Below are positions 18,871 through 26,897 of a stretch of 64,000 nt of DNA, one piece after another. This stretch comes from an uncultured Bacteroidales bacterium. GTDB taxonomy: Bacteria > Bacteroidota > Bacteroidia > Bacteroidales > Paludibacteraceae. The DNA lies in assembly GCA_937916355.1 (NCBI GenBank), contig CALFTM010000058.1:1-64000 (forward strand). Direction: 5' to 3'. A program made the translations under genes and the position numbers. The stretch's first letter is position 1, and the number at the start of each line of letters is the position of its first letter. A model generated the notes under the pieces. That model was not told the origin of the DNA. It made no database searches and saw only the letters and a program-made list of their open reading frames with translations.

Positions 18871-19725
18871 TTAATAGGTGAGGATTTCTAAACCGGTTTC
18901 TGTCATAAGGAAGGTGTGTTCCCACTGAGCAGATGGTTTTTTGTCTCGTGTAGTTACTGTCCAACCGTCCCTCTCGTTAAAGTCTACTGCAGCCTTCCCC
19001 ATGTTGATCATAGGTTCGATGGTGAAGACCATTCCTGGTACTAAAAGCATACCTGTGTTGGCTTTCCCGAAGTGGAGGACTTGAGGCTCTTCGTGAAACG
19101 CTAATCCGACTCCGTGTCCGGTAAGTTCTCGGACGACTGTGTAACCATTCTTTTTAGCATGTTGCTCAATGGCAAAACCGATGTTTCCTACTTGAGTGTA
19201 GGGTTTGGCTGCTTCCATCCCGATTTGTAGGCACTCTTTAGTGACTTCTACCAGCCGTTTCTTCTCAGGAGAAATTTCTCCTATGCAGAACATTCTGGAT
19301 GCGTCGGAGTAGTATCCGTCGAGGATTGTCGATACATCTACGTTGATGATGTCTCCCTCTTTTAGGATTGTGAGTGGGTTGGGGATTCCGTGGCATACGA
19401 CCTCGTTGATAGAAGTGCATACGCTTTTGGGAAACTTTTCGTAGTTGAGAGGAGCTGGTATCGCTCCATGAGAAACCGTGTATTCGTAAACCAATTTGTC
19501 GATCTCTTCCGTACTCATTCCTGCTCGAATCTCTTTTTCTATCAAATCGAGTACACCAGTGTTGACGATGCCACTTCGGCGTATTCCCTCAATCTGTTCA
19601 GGAGTTTTGATGAGTTTTCTCGGAGGTACAGGATACCCGTTTTTTTCGTATGTCATCATTTTAAGTTCAAACTCTGTAGGAGTCTTCCCTTTTGGTACAA
19701 ACCATTTTCTTAAACTTTTGCCCAT
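18871..19725 (-). CDS. map: Methionine aminopeptidase, type I with N-terminal extension
   Basis: Removes the initiator methionine from new proteins. The 284-residue chain has the type I pita-bread fold with the metal ligands in NVDVST, GYYSDASRMF, GHGVGLAFHEEP, FTIEPMI and the last Glu in QWEHTFL. The first 35 or so residues (starting MGKSLRKWFVPKGKTP) precede the catalytic fold, an extension I associate with many Bacteroidota Map proteins. It starts 18 bases after the trkH stop, so the two are probably cotranscribed. Confidence 0.95.
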   Translation of the reverse strand: MGKSLRKWFVPKGKTPTEFELKMMTYEKNGYPVPPRKLIKTPEQIEGIRRSGIVNTGVLDLIEKEIRAGMSTEEIDKLVYEYTVSHGAIPAPLNYEKFPKSVCTSINEVVCHGIPNPLTILKEGDIINVDVSTILDGYYSDASRMFCIGEISPEKKRLVEVTKECLQIGMEAAKPYTQVGNIGFAIEQHAKKNGYTVVRELTGHGVGLAFHEEPQVLHFGKANTGMLLVPGMVFTIEPMINMGKAAVDFNERDGWTVTTRDKKPSAQWEHTFLMTETGLEILTY

Positions 19726-19743
19726 TGTATTATTATTGTTATG

Positions 19744-21207
19744 TTAGTCTTTCCAAAAACTTGGAGTGAGCATCAATAGGATTGCGTACACTTCCAATCG
19801 TCCGATAAGCATGAGTGCGGACAATATCCATTTGGCCGCGTCAGATATTGACGCATAATTTGTGATAGGTCCTGTCTGTCCAAAGCCCGGACCAGTATTT
19901 CCCAAAGCCGATAGACAAGAACCGAAAGAGGTGTCGAATGATAGCCCTGTTATTGATAAGGCTAATGTTCCAACGACGATGAGTAATAGGTAAATGAAAA
20001 TAAAAGCCAGTGTTCTTTTTACCATGACGGGGTCTACCACATGTTTGGAGATTTTCACAGGGAATACCGCGTTAGGGTGTTGGTGCAGTAAAAATTCGTT
20101 GCGCATATTTTTCATGCAAACGATAAAACGGACGATTTTCAATCCTCCACTGGAAGAACCTGCGCACGCGCCGATGATCATCAAAGATAGGGTAGGCATC
20201 CAAAATGAAGAACCCCAACCATCGTAGTCACAAAATGTGCTTTGGAAACCGCAGGATGTGCAGATGTTCGCCACATGGAAAAGAGCGGTTCTAAACTTCT
20301 CCTCAATTGTTTGAGGCATTTGAATCGAAACGCAATTATTAGGGTTGAAGATGAATAGCAAAAAGAAAAATAGCACGAGTATTATTAACCCACAGGTGTA
20401 CCACCTGAGCTCTTCATTGGTTTTAAGCGGTTGCCAGTTGCCGACGCTCGCAAAATAGTATAATGCGAAGTTGACTCCCGCCATAATGCAAAAAATGGAA
20501 CATACATATTCAATGTAAGGGGAATTGAAGTAGGCGATACTTGCTTGGTGAGTGCTGAACCCTCCTGTCCCGATGGTTGTCATGGCGTGGCATATCGAGT
20601 CGAAAAGGTTCATAGGACCGGCATAATAAAAAATTCCACATAGAATGGTCAAGGCGATGTATATGATAAAAATACCCCTTGCAGTCTCTTGTGTCTTCGG
20701 TTTGAGTTTGCTGGTGCTGACGCTACACGCCTCTGTAGAAAAGAGTTGCTTGTCGTTTTTACTGAAAGATGGCAACAAGGCGATGGAGAAGATGACGATT
20801 CCTAACCCTCCCATCCATTGTAAAATAGATCTCCAGAACAGAATGCCGTGTGGTTGGCTATCAAGGTTGTTAAGGATGGAGGCTCCCGTTGTCGTGAAAC
20901 CCGACATGGTTTCAAAAAAGGCATCCGTAACAGAGTCTGTTGTGCCGTATAAAAGGAATGGAAGCATGCCGAAGAGTGAGAAAAACACCCAAGCACCTGA
21001 TATGATGATGTAGCAGTCCTTCCTTTTTAGGTTTCCTTTTTTTTCCCATTGAGGGAAATAGAGTGCCAGACCGAACAGCGTGCAAACAGTAGTCGTCAGC
21101 GCAAGAGGCAATAAATCCCCCTCCCTGTAACATAAGGCTACAAGTGTAGAAAGTAAAAGAAAGAGTGCTTCCATCAATAGTAGCGCACCAAATACTTTTC
21201 TTTTCAT
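19744..21207 (-). CDS. trkH: TrkH-type potassium uptake channel subunit
   Basis: A 487-residue integral membrane protein of the TrkH/KtrB superfamily that takes up K+ across the inner membrane. The four pore-loop signatures appear in order: TTTGAS, TIGTGGFST, GACAGSSSGG and LGNTGPGFG. The regulatory TrkA partner is not in the window. c-di-AMP controls K+ uptake in many bacteria, so the cdaA gene about 6 kb away is functionally relevant, though no direct link is shown here. Confidence 0.93.
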   Translation of the reverse strand: MKRKVFGALLLMEALFLLLSTLVALCYREGDLLPLALTTTVCTLFGLALYFPQWEKKGNLKRKDCYIIISGAWVFFSLFGMLPFLLYGTTDSVTDAFFETMSGFTTTGASILNNLDSQPHGILFWRSILQWMGGLGIVIFSIALLPSFSKNDKQLFSTEACSVSTSKLKPKTQETARGIFIIYIALTILCGIFYYAGPMNLFDSICHAMTTIGTGGFSTHQASIAYFNSPYIEYVCSIFCIMAGVNFALYYFASVGNWQPLKTNEELRWYTCGLIILVLFFFLLFIFNPNNCVSIQMPQTIEEKFRTALFHVANICTSCGFQSTFCDYDGWGSSFWMPTLSLMIIGACAGSSSGGLKIVRFIVCMKNMRNEFLLHQHPNAVFPVKISKHVVDPVMVKRTLAFIFIYLLLIVVGTLALSITGLSFDTSFGSCLSALGNTGPGFGQTGPITNYASISDAAKWILSALMLIGRLEVYAILLMLTPSFWKD

Positions 21208-21269
21208 TTTTTTTTCTCTCAGTCGTTGATGAAAACGTATTGAACGTTCTCTTGTCTAAAGTTTGGTTG

Positions 21270-21277
21270 CAAAGGTA
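21270..21277 (-). promoter_or_regulatory. -7 promoter box of trkH
   Basis: The minus strand reads TACCTTTG, a perfect TAnnTTTG box about 63 bases before the trkH start. No clear TTTG is found at -33. It lies back to back with the helicase promoter. Confidence 0.5.
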
Positions 21278-21284
21278 ATTTATT

Positions 21285-21316
21285 TTTGATAAAGAAACAC
21301 TCTTTTTGTAAATTTG
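21285..21316 (+). promoter_or_regulatory. Promoter of the nuclease-helicase gene
   Basis: TTTG at 21285-21288, 20 bases, then TAAATTTG at 21309-21316: a perfect Bacteroidota promoter. Transcription would start near 21322, about 35 bases before the helicase ATG. Confidence 0.75.
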
Positions 21317-21356
21317 CAACTCCTGATTTTGTTGCATAATTTTAAGTTTTTTTTCT

Positions 21357-24300
21357 ATGGGTAGGTATAAGATTACTTTTGAGACGGTTTTTCGTGATTT
21401 ACAACTCCTTTGTGAGAAAAGGGGTGTGGTGGGTGCGTCAACTTCTTACATGACATTGAGAAGGCTCTTTTTTCTGGTTTTGGATGAAAGAACGGAAAAT
21501 GTGGGCTTCTCATTTTCCGGGCCATTCGCAAAAATGGATTTTTTGGTGAAAAAACATAAGATGGCGAAAAGATTGTATCATGGAATGAATCGCCTTCGTG
21601 GTCGGTTGGCTTCGTTATCTTCTTTTTCAGAATTGGAATTGTCCGCTTCATTGATGGCGGATGTTCGCCTTTTTTCGGAATTTACGAGCTGTGCATATCA
21701 AGTGGCTGTGCCTAAAGAGTTACAGACCTTGCTGCCCTCTTGTGCAGACGATTTTTCTCGTCCTGAAAATATGCCGGTTGCCGACGTGATGCGCGTGGTG
21801 GTGAACCGATGGGACGAGTGTTTCATTTATGCTAATACTTGTGGAGAATGGAGTGAGGAGGTGAAGATCTGTTACGGGTATCAAAATGAGATGGGTGATT
21901 TGTCGGTCGTAGGGAAAATATTGACAGAAAATTCTCAGTTGAACCTTATCCGACCTAAAGTGAAGGAGAATGTTTACTATCCGGATTTCATTGTTTATGA
22001 ACCCGATTTTTTGGTGGATATATCTACAATCGCAGAGTGTTTTGAGGATTATGGAAGAACTCCTTTAAGTTATCTGATAAAACGGTTGATGCCTCGTCAG
22101 CAGACGCAGGCGATATTGTTGGGTAATATAGCAGGGCAATTTTTGGATGAGGAACTTTTTGAGTCAGGACAAAATAGTTACGGAGAGAGTGTCATGCGCT
22201 TTTTTCAGGAGAATCCTCTGAATATCGCCACCTGTGCGGATTTTGATGGGGCGGCTTTCCATCAGGAGGCTCGTCGGCAACAACAAAATTTGCGAAATTA
22301 TGTGAAGCGTCAGAAGGAGGAGGTGTTCGATGCAGAACGTGTGTTACTTGAGCCTTCCTTTTTTTGTGATGTGTTGGGTGTGCAAGGACGTGTTGACCTT
22401 TTATCGGACGATAAGCGTGTGCTGATAGAACAAAAGTCGGGTAAATGGGGTTACCCGTATGGTGGGCATCAGGAAAAGCACTATGTCCAGATGCTTTTCT
22501 ATTTGGCTTGGTTGCGTTATGGGCTGGGGATTCCGCATGATAGTGTGAATTGTATGCTTTTGTATTCTAAATATCCTACGGAGGGGATGGATGTTTCGCA
22601 AGAAAATGGATTGATAAGAGAGACTCCAGCCCCTAAACTGCTTTTTGAAGCGATACATTTGAGGAATAGGATCGCTCATTTAGAAGTTAGATTGAAAGAT
22701 GAGGCGATTTCTTTGCTTGATACTTTGCAGGTTGATGAACTGAATGAGAATGGCAGGGAGGGGCGCTTATGGACGAACTACCAAAAGCCCCAGATTGAAA
22801 AGGTGCTTTCTGTCGTACAATCTTCTTCTCCGTTGGAGCGTGCCTATTTTTATCGTTTTTTCTCTTTTGTTGAAAAGGAATACCATTTGGCGAAAGCCTC
22901 TTTTGCAGAGTCGTGGAATTTGTCCATGGAGGAGAAACGGCAGGAGGGCATGGTCTATGCCGGCTTGCGCCTTGTTGATTGCGTAAAGGATGATGAGAAA
23001 GACGGGGTGGAGGAACTGACTTTCTTGATTGATAAAGCAGAGTTGGAGAGTACACCTAATTTTAGGAAGGGTGATGTCGTCGTTTGTTACTCCTATGTTG
23101 TGTCTGTGGATGGAAGTTATGTGAAAGGAGGACAAAATGTTTGTGGCGATATTGTTTTGCGTGCGACGATAAAGGAGTTTCGTGAGAGTACCATTACGGT
23201 GAAGTTGCGTTCGATGCAAAGAAATGGCAGTTTGTTCAAGTCTGGGAATAGTATCCGTTGGGCATTGGAACATGATTTTATCGATTCTTCATTTGTCTCT
23301 TATTTTAAGGATATTTTCTCTTTCCTTGATATGGATAATAGAGCAAGAAAGGAACTGATTCTAAATTTGAGAAAACCTCGTTTGGATCGTTCTCTTGTAT
23401 TGACGGGTGATTATGGAGGTTTCAATGAGTTAGTGTTAAAAGCCAAACAGGCGTTGGACTATTTTGTTGTTATCGGGCCTCCCGGAACGGGAAAAACCTC
23501 TTTTGCATTGGTGAATATATTGAAGGAGACTTTGTTGGATTCTTCTGCTTCTGTTTTGTTGGTCTCTTATACGAATCGTGCGGTGGAGGAGATTTGTTCT
23601 AAATTGGTGGAGGAAGGGATTGATTTTATCAGGATCGGACATGAACATTCATGTACAGAAGGTTTTGATAAATCATATTTGTTGAAAAATAGGACGAAAG
23701 GGATTTTGAAGGTCGACCAGTTGAGGGATTATTTGCAAAAGAATCGGGTCTATGTTGGTACGACTGCGGCGGTTTCTGCCACAAAGAATCTTTTTAGTCT
23801 GAAACATTTTGATTTGGCGATAGTAGACGAAGCTTCTCAGATTTTGGAACCTCATTTGATGGGACTGCTGACCGCTTGTGATGGTCGGGCAATTGATAAA
23901 TTTGTTTTTATCGGAGACCAAAAACAGTTGCCTGCAGTTGTGCAGCAACCTGCTGAAATGTCAGTTGTGCAGCAACCGATATTGAGGGAGGTGGGGCTAT
24001 TGGATTGTCGTCAATCTTTCTTTGAGAGGATATTGAGGAGTCAGGGAGAATGTCGAGATTTCGTTTACCTGCTGAATCGCCAAGGCAGAATGCACCCGGT
24101 TGTTTCGGAGTTTGTGAATAAAAGTTATTATGACGGAATGTTGGAGAGTGTGCCTCTTCAGCATCAGGGAAAGGAGTTCTTTTATAAGGTCGATGAGTCG
24201 AAAGATGGAGGATTGGAGGGAATGCTGTTGACGAAAAGATTGTTTTGGCTGGATGTGAAGAGTGTTTATGATGATAGTTCCGATACCGTGAACCTACCCG

Positions 24301-24740
24301 AGGCGAAAGCCATTGCAGAGATTGTCTATAAAACATGGAAATTGTTTCAATTACAGGGGAAGGTGTTTGATGCTCAGCAGTCGGTTGGTGTGATTGTCCC
24401 CTATCGCAGTCAGATTGCAACGGTTCGAAGAATGCTCGAAAAATATGATGTGCCTCAATTGTTAGATATTAGCATTGATACGGTGGAGAGGTTTCAAGGA
24501 AGTCAACGAGATGTCATCTTGTATGGCACAACAGTGAAGAAAGAGTATCAGTTGGGATTTTTGTCAGGGAATGTTTTTGAGGAAAACGGAGTTGTGGTTG
24601 ATCGTAAATTAAATGTCGCGGTCTCCCGTTCTCGCGAGCAGATGATAGTGGTGGGGAATGTCGAATTATTGTCCCATTCTCGTTCATACCTCCCGTTTAT
24701 TTCTTATTTGAAAGAACGTGGCTTGGTGGTTGTCTTATGA
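21357..24740 (+). CDS. Dna2-like fusion of a PD-(D/E)XK nuclease and an SF1 helicase
   Basis: A 1127-residue DNA-processing enzyme. A RecB/Cas4-type nuclease core is visible at about 340-380: GRVDLL with D347, then IEQKSG with E358 and K360, followed by the QMLFYLAWL helix of that family. The C-terminal 430 residues are a superfamily 1B helicase of the Dna2/UPF1 type, with Walker A GPPGTGKTS near 706, DEAS near 824, GDQKQLPAVV after it, and the final VAVSRSREQ motif. It would unwind and cut DNA ends or flaps in repair, or act in defence. It has its own promoter. A broken copy of its 3' end lies at 34868-34995, on the other side of the island. Confidence 0.85.
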   Translation: MGRYKITFETVFRDLQLLCEKRGVVGASTSYMTLRRLFFLVLDERTENVGFSFSGPFAKMDFLVKKHKMAKRLYHGMNRLRGRLASLSSFSELELSASLMADVRLFSEFTSCAYQVAVPKELQTLLPSCADDFSRPENMPVADVMRVVVNRWDECFIYANTCGEWSEEVKICYGYQNEMGDLSVVGKILTENSQLNLIRPKVKENVYYPDFIVYEPDFLVDISTIAECFEDYGRTPLSYLIKRLMPRQQTQAILLGNIAGQFLDEELFESGQNSYGESVMRFFQENPLNIATCADFDGAAFHQEARRQQQNLRNYVKRQKEEVFDAERVLLEPSFFCDVLGVQGRVDLLSDDKRVLIEQKSGKWGYPYGGHQEKHYVQMLFYLAWLRYGLGIPHDSVNCMLLYSKYPTEGMDVSQENGLIRETPAPKLLFEAIHLRNRIAHLEVRLKDEAISLLDTLQVDELNENGREGRLWTNYQKPQIEKVLSVVQSSSPLERAYFYRFFSFVEKEYHLAKASFAESWNLSMEEKRQEGMVYAGLRLVDCVKDDEKDGVEELTFLIDKAELESTPNFRKGDVVVCYSYVVSVDGSYVKGGQNVCGDIVLRATIKEFRESTITVKLRSMQRNGSLFKSGNSIRWALEHDFIDSSFVSYFKDIFSFLDMDNRARKELILNLRKPRLDRSLVLTGDYGGFNELVLKAKQALDYFVVIGPPGTGKTSFALVNILKETLLDSSASVLLVSYTNRAVEEICSKLVEEGIDFIRIGHEHSCTEGFDKSYLLKNRTKGILKVDQLRDYLQKNRVYVGTTAAVSATKNLFSLKHFDLAIVDEASQILEPHLMGLLTACDGRAIDKFVFIGDQKQLPAVVQQPAEMSVVQQPILREVGLLDCRQSFFERILRSQGECRDFVYLLNRQGRMHPVVSEFVNKSYYDGMLESVPLQHQGKEFFYKVDESKDGGLEGMLLTKRLFWLDVKSVYDDSSDTVNLPEAKAIAEIVYKTWKLFQLQGKVFDAQQSVGVIVPYRSQIATVRRMLEKYDVPQLLDISIDTVERFQGSQRDVILYGTTVKKEYQLGFLSGNVFEENGVVVDRKLNVAVSRSREQMIVVGNVELLSHSRSYLPFISYLKERGLVVVL

Positions 24741-24798
24741 TGTTGTTTGGGGTTTAATTTGTGAATGAATTTTTTGTTTGTAAAACTAAATGAAATTT

Positions 24799-24829
24799 TT
24801 TGTTTTTGTTTAAATAAAAGTTAATTTTG
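24799..24829 (+). promoter_or_regulatory. Strong promoter for the structured RNA and island
   Basis: TTTG at 24799-24802, a 19-base spacer and TAATTTTG at 24822-24829 match the Bacteroidota promoter exactly. The transcript should begin near 24833-24836, right where the strongly folded RNA starts. Confidence 0.78.
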
Positions 24830-24832
24830 TGC

Positions 24833-25138
24833 GTCTGGTGTCACGTAAGCCTAGAGAGGTGTGAACTGCCAGATGTTTTTGTTATAAGGCGTAACTGTAC
24901 GTTTTGGTTCTAACGATAGAAGAACTTCGCAAATTCATTCGATTAGTTAGGAACAAAACAACGGTGACGCCCATTTCGGTTGATTTTAATGAGAACTTAA
25001 GGCGATAAGACTTGCTTTAGGTTCGTGTATTAATATCATCGGCGTGGGGCTTCAGCGTTGTTCGTTTCGACTAATCGGGTAATGCGAAGACCTTTCTATC
25101 GTGGAACGAGCAATAGGCTTGGCTCCACGTTTTTTTTT
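24833..25138 (+). ncRNA. Unclassified structured RNA with its own terminator
   Basis: A stretch of about 300 bases, clearly richer in G+C than the genes after it, bounded by a perfect promoter and a T9 run at 25130-25138. Local pairings can be traced by eye: CGTCTGG with CCAGATG near the 5' end; GTTTTGGTTCTAAC with GTTAGGAACAAAAC enclosed by GGCGT/ACGCC; GAACTTAAGGCG with TGCTTTAGGTTC; and a long 3' hairpin, 25043-25129, closed by CGTGGGGC/GCTCCACG. I tested it mentally against RNase P RNA, tmRNA, 6S and SRP RNA and found no signature. It could be an RNA part of the island system or an attenuating leader, because the first gene starts only 42 bases after the T-run. Confidence 0.6.
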
Positions 25139-25180
25139 GTGGATACTGGCTGGAGAAAATTGAATTTAAAACTTTTGTAT

Positions 25181-26425
25181 ATGATAAATTTTAGTCAGTT
25201 GAATTTAAAATTCGTAGTTCTTTTTTTTCTCTTTTTTATTTGTGGGTGTAGTGGACCACAGAAGAAGCCTGAAAAAAATACAGATTTTGAAAGCAATAAA
25301 GTTGAATCAGATGTAGTTTCTTCTTCTATTGTTGTTTCTCCTATAAATGTGTATGTTGAAAATTCAGGCAGCATGAAGGGGTATGTCAAAGGTGTGACCG
25401 ATTTTGAATCCTTTATATATGATTACTTGATGAAGGTAGATTTGGATTTTAACAGTAATGAATTGGAGTTGAATTATATAAATAGCAAAATCGAACCTCA
25501 AAATTTAAGGTTGAAAGAGTTTATAAAGAATATAGAACCCAATGCTTTTAATGGTGGATCTTCAGATATTGCCTCAATGATTGATATGATATTGAGCAAA
25601 ACTAGAGATAATGATATTTCAATATTTATTTCTGATTGTATTTTTTCTCCGGGTAAAGGAAAAAGTGCAGAAGATTATCTAAACATGCAAAAGACAGAAA
25701 TAGAGTATTCTATGTCTAAATATTTGAAACGTTGTTCTAATGCAGGTGTGTTGATGTATCAGTTAACATCTTTTTATGATGGTTATTACTACAATTGTGA
25801 AGATAAGCCAAAAGCAATTAAGGAAAAAAGACCTTATTACGTTTGGGTGTTTGGCGATAGTAAATTGATATCAGAATTAAGGAGCGCAGTTCCAGAGGAA
25901 AGTTTTTCGATGAGTGTAGATCATGTTTTTACTATGACAACAGGAGGTTTGAAAACAAATTACGCGATAAAAAGGAATTCGGGAGATTTTAAAGTCTCTC
26001 GTGAAGACCCTAAATATACCGTGAAAAATTTAGCAAAAAATGCAAGAGATAAAAAGGCGACTTTTTCTATAAATGCTGATTTTTCAAATATTTTGGTGGA
26101 GGAAGCGTACTTGCTAAATTTGGATAATTATGACCTCAAATTTGGGAAATATCAAATTGAAAAAGTAGAAAGAAGTAAAATAGAAGGCTATACACATACG
26201 ATAAAAGTTTCAACGGATTTTGTGTCAACAGGAACGTTGTCAATTAAACTGAAGAAACAAGAGACGCCACAATGGTTGCAAGAGAAATATACAGAAGAGT
26301 GTGACATAAGTAGTTCTACTATGTCTAGAACATATGGATTGCAATATTTGGTCGATGGAATGCGAAATGCATTTGATCGAAGTGGAGAGTATTTAACGGA
26401 GTTAAACATTAATATTAATAATTGA
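25181..26425 (+). CDS. vWA-like lipoprotein, first gene of the motor island
   Basis: A 414-residue protein with a lipoprotein signal (ICGC, lipid Cys23) and a von Willebrand A-like domain from about residue 54. INVYVENSGSMKG has the spacing of the MIDAS DxSxS motif, but the first Asp is Glu (E60), and a later strand reads ISIFISDCIF. vWA domains bind metal and partner proteins. Lipidation places it in the periplasm at the inner or outer membrane. An open frame reaches back to a TTG at 25058, inside the 3' hairpin of the structured RNA, so I chose the ATG at 25181. The next gene begins one base after its stop. It is AT-rich like the rest of the island. Confidence 0.75.
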   Translation: MINFSQLNLKFVVLFFLFFICGCSGPQKKPEKNTDFESNKVESDVVSSSIVVSPINVYVENSGSMKGYVKGVTDFESFIYDYLMKVDLDFNSNELELNYINSKIEPQNLRLKEFIKNIEPNAFNGGSSDIASMIDMILSKTRDNDISIFISDCIFSPGKGKSAEDYLNMQKTEIEYSMSKYLKRCSNAGVLMYQLTSFYDGYYYNCEDKPKAIKEKRPYYVWVFGDSKLISELRSAVPEESFSMSVDHVFTMTTGGLKTNYAIKRNSGDFKVSREDPKYTVKNLAKNARDKKATFSINADFSNILVEEAYLLNLDNYDLKFGKYQIEKVERSKIEGYTHTIKVSTDFVSTGTLSIKLKKQETPQWLQEKYTEECDISSSTMSRTYGLQYLVDGMRNAFDRSGEYLTELNININN

Positions 26426-26426
26426 A

Positions 26427-26885
26427 ATGAATAATTTTTTCGGACAATTTTACTGCCTATTTCAAAGTTTTTTTGGAAATAATTTGGCAGACTGTTTGTG
26501 GGGCTATAATTGTTCTGCTCAGGATTATACAGGGACAGTTGTTTTTGGACAAATTGGATTTTGGACGCTTGGAATAGTGTTGTTCCTAACAATACTTTAC
26601 TATTATGTTTTTAATCCTGTAAAGTATAGCCGTTGGTATCATTGGTTAGCTTATGGTGGTTTTATCAGTCTTATTTGTTTCTTTTTAGGTTGGTGTCTTG
26701 TTCCTTCTTTGGATTCAATTCAGACTTGTTTGTTGATAGATGAAACTTCTGGAGTGCAACTAATTACAGAAATGGATAGGGTTGGCTTTGGTTTGGCAAA
26801 TCTGTTGGTGTCATTTATAGAGTTTGTGTTGTTTTCGTTTATAATTAAGTGGTGGAGTGTTAATTGTAGATATACTCCGTTTTAA
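26427..26885 (+). CDS. Three-helix membrane protein of the island
   Basis: I do not recognise this 152-residue protein. It has three hydrophobic segments at about 40-60, 72-95 and 122-146 and a short aromatic N-terminal region before the first. Its start lies one base after the stop of the vWA-like gene, and the next gene begins 12 bases downstream, so it is part of the operon. It may hold the vWA protein or the cytoplasmic nucleotide-binding proteins at the membrane, but this is inference only. Confidence 0.75.
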   Translation: MNNFFGQFYCLFQSFFGNNLADCLWGYNCSAQDYTGTVVFGQIGFWTLGIVLFLTILYYYVFNPVKYSRWYHWLAYGGFISLICFFLGWCLVPSLDSIQTCLLIDETSGVQLITEMDRVGFGLANLLVSFIEFVLFSFIIKWWSVNCRYTPF

Positions 26886-26897
26886 AAGATTAATAAA

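Noticed and set aside
21357..24740. Cas4-containing CRISPR locus
   Set aside because: The nuclease core is Cas4/RecB-like but fused to a Dna2-type helicase, and there is no repeat-spacer array or cas gene in the window.
24829..25138. Group II intron or intron fragment, because the RNA region begins GTGCG
   Set aside because: The G of that motif belongs to the promoter box, no reverse transcriptase is encoded nearby and I find no domain V hairpin. The promoter and terminator point to a free-standing RNA instead.
24833..25138. RNase P RNA, tmRNA, 6S RNA or SRP RNA
   Set aside because: None of their conserved segments is present. The 5' and 3' ends pair locally rather than with each other, which also argues against 6S.
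25058..25180. Longer N-terminus for the vWA-like lipoprotein
   Set aside because: The upstream part starts at TTG inside the terminator hairpin, and only the ATG at 25181 gives a proper lipoprotein signal peptide.
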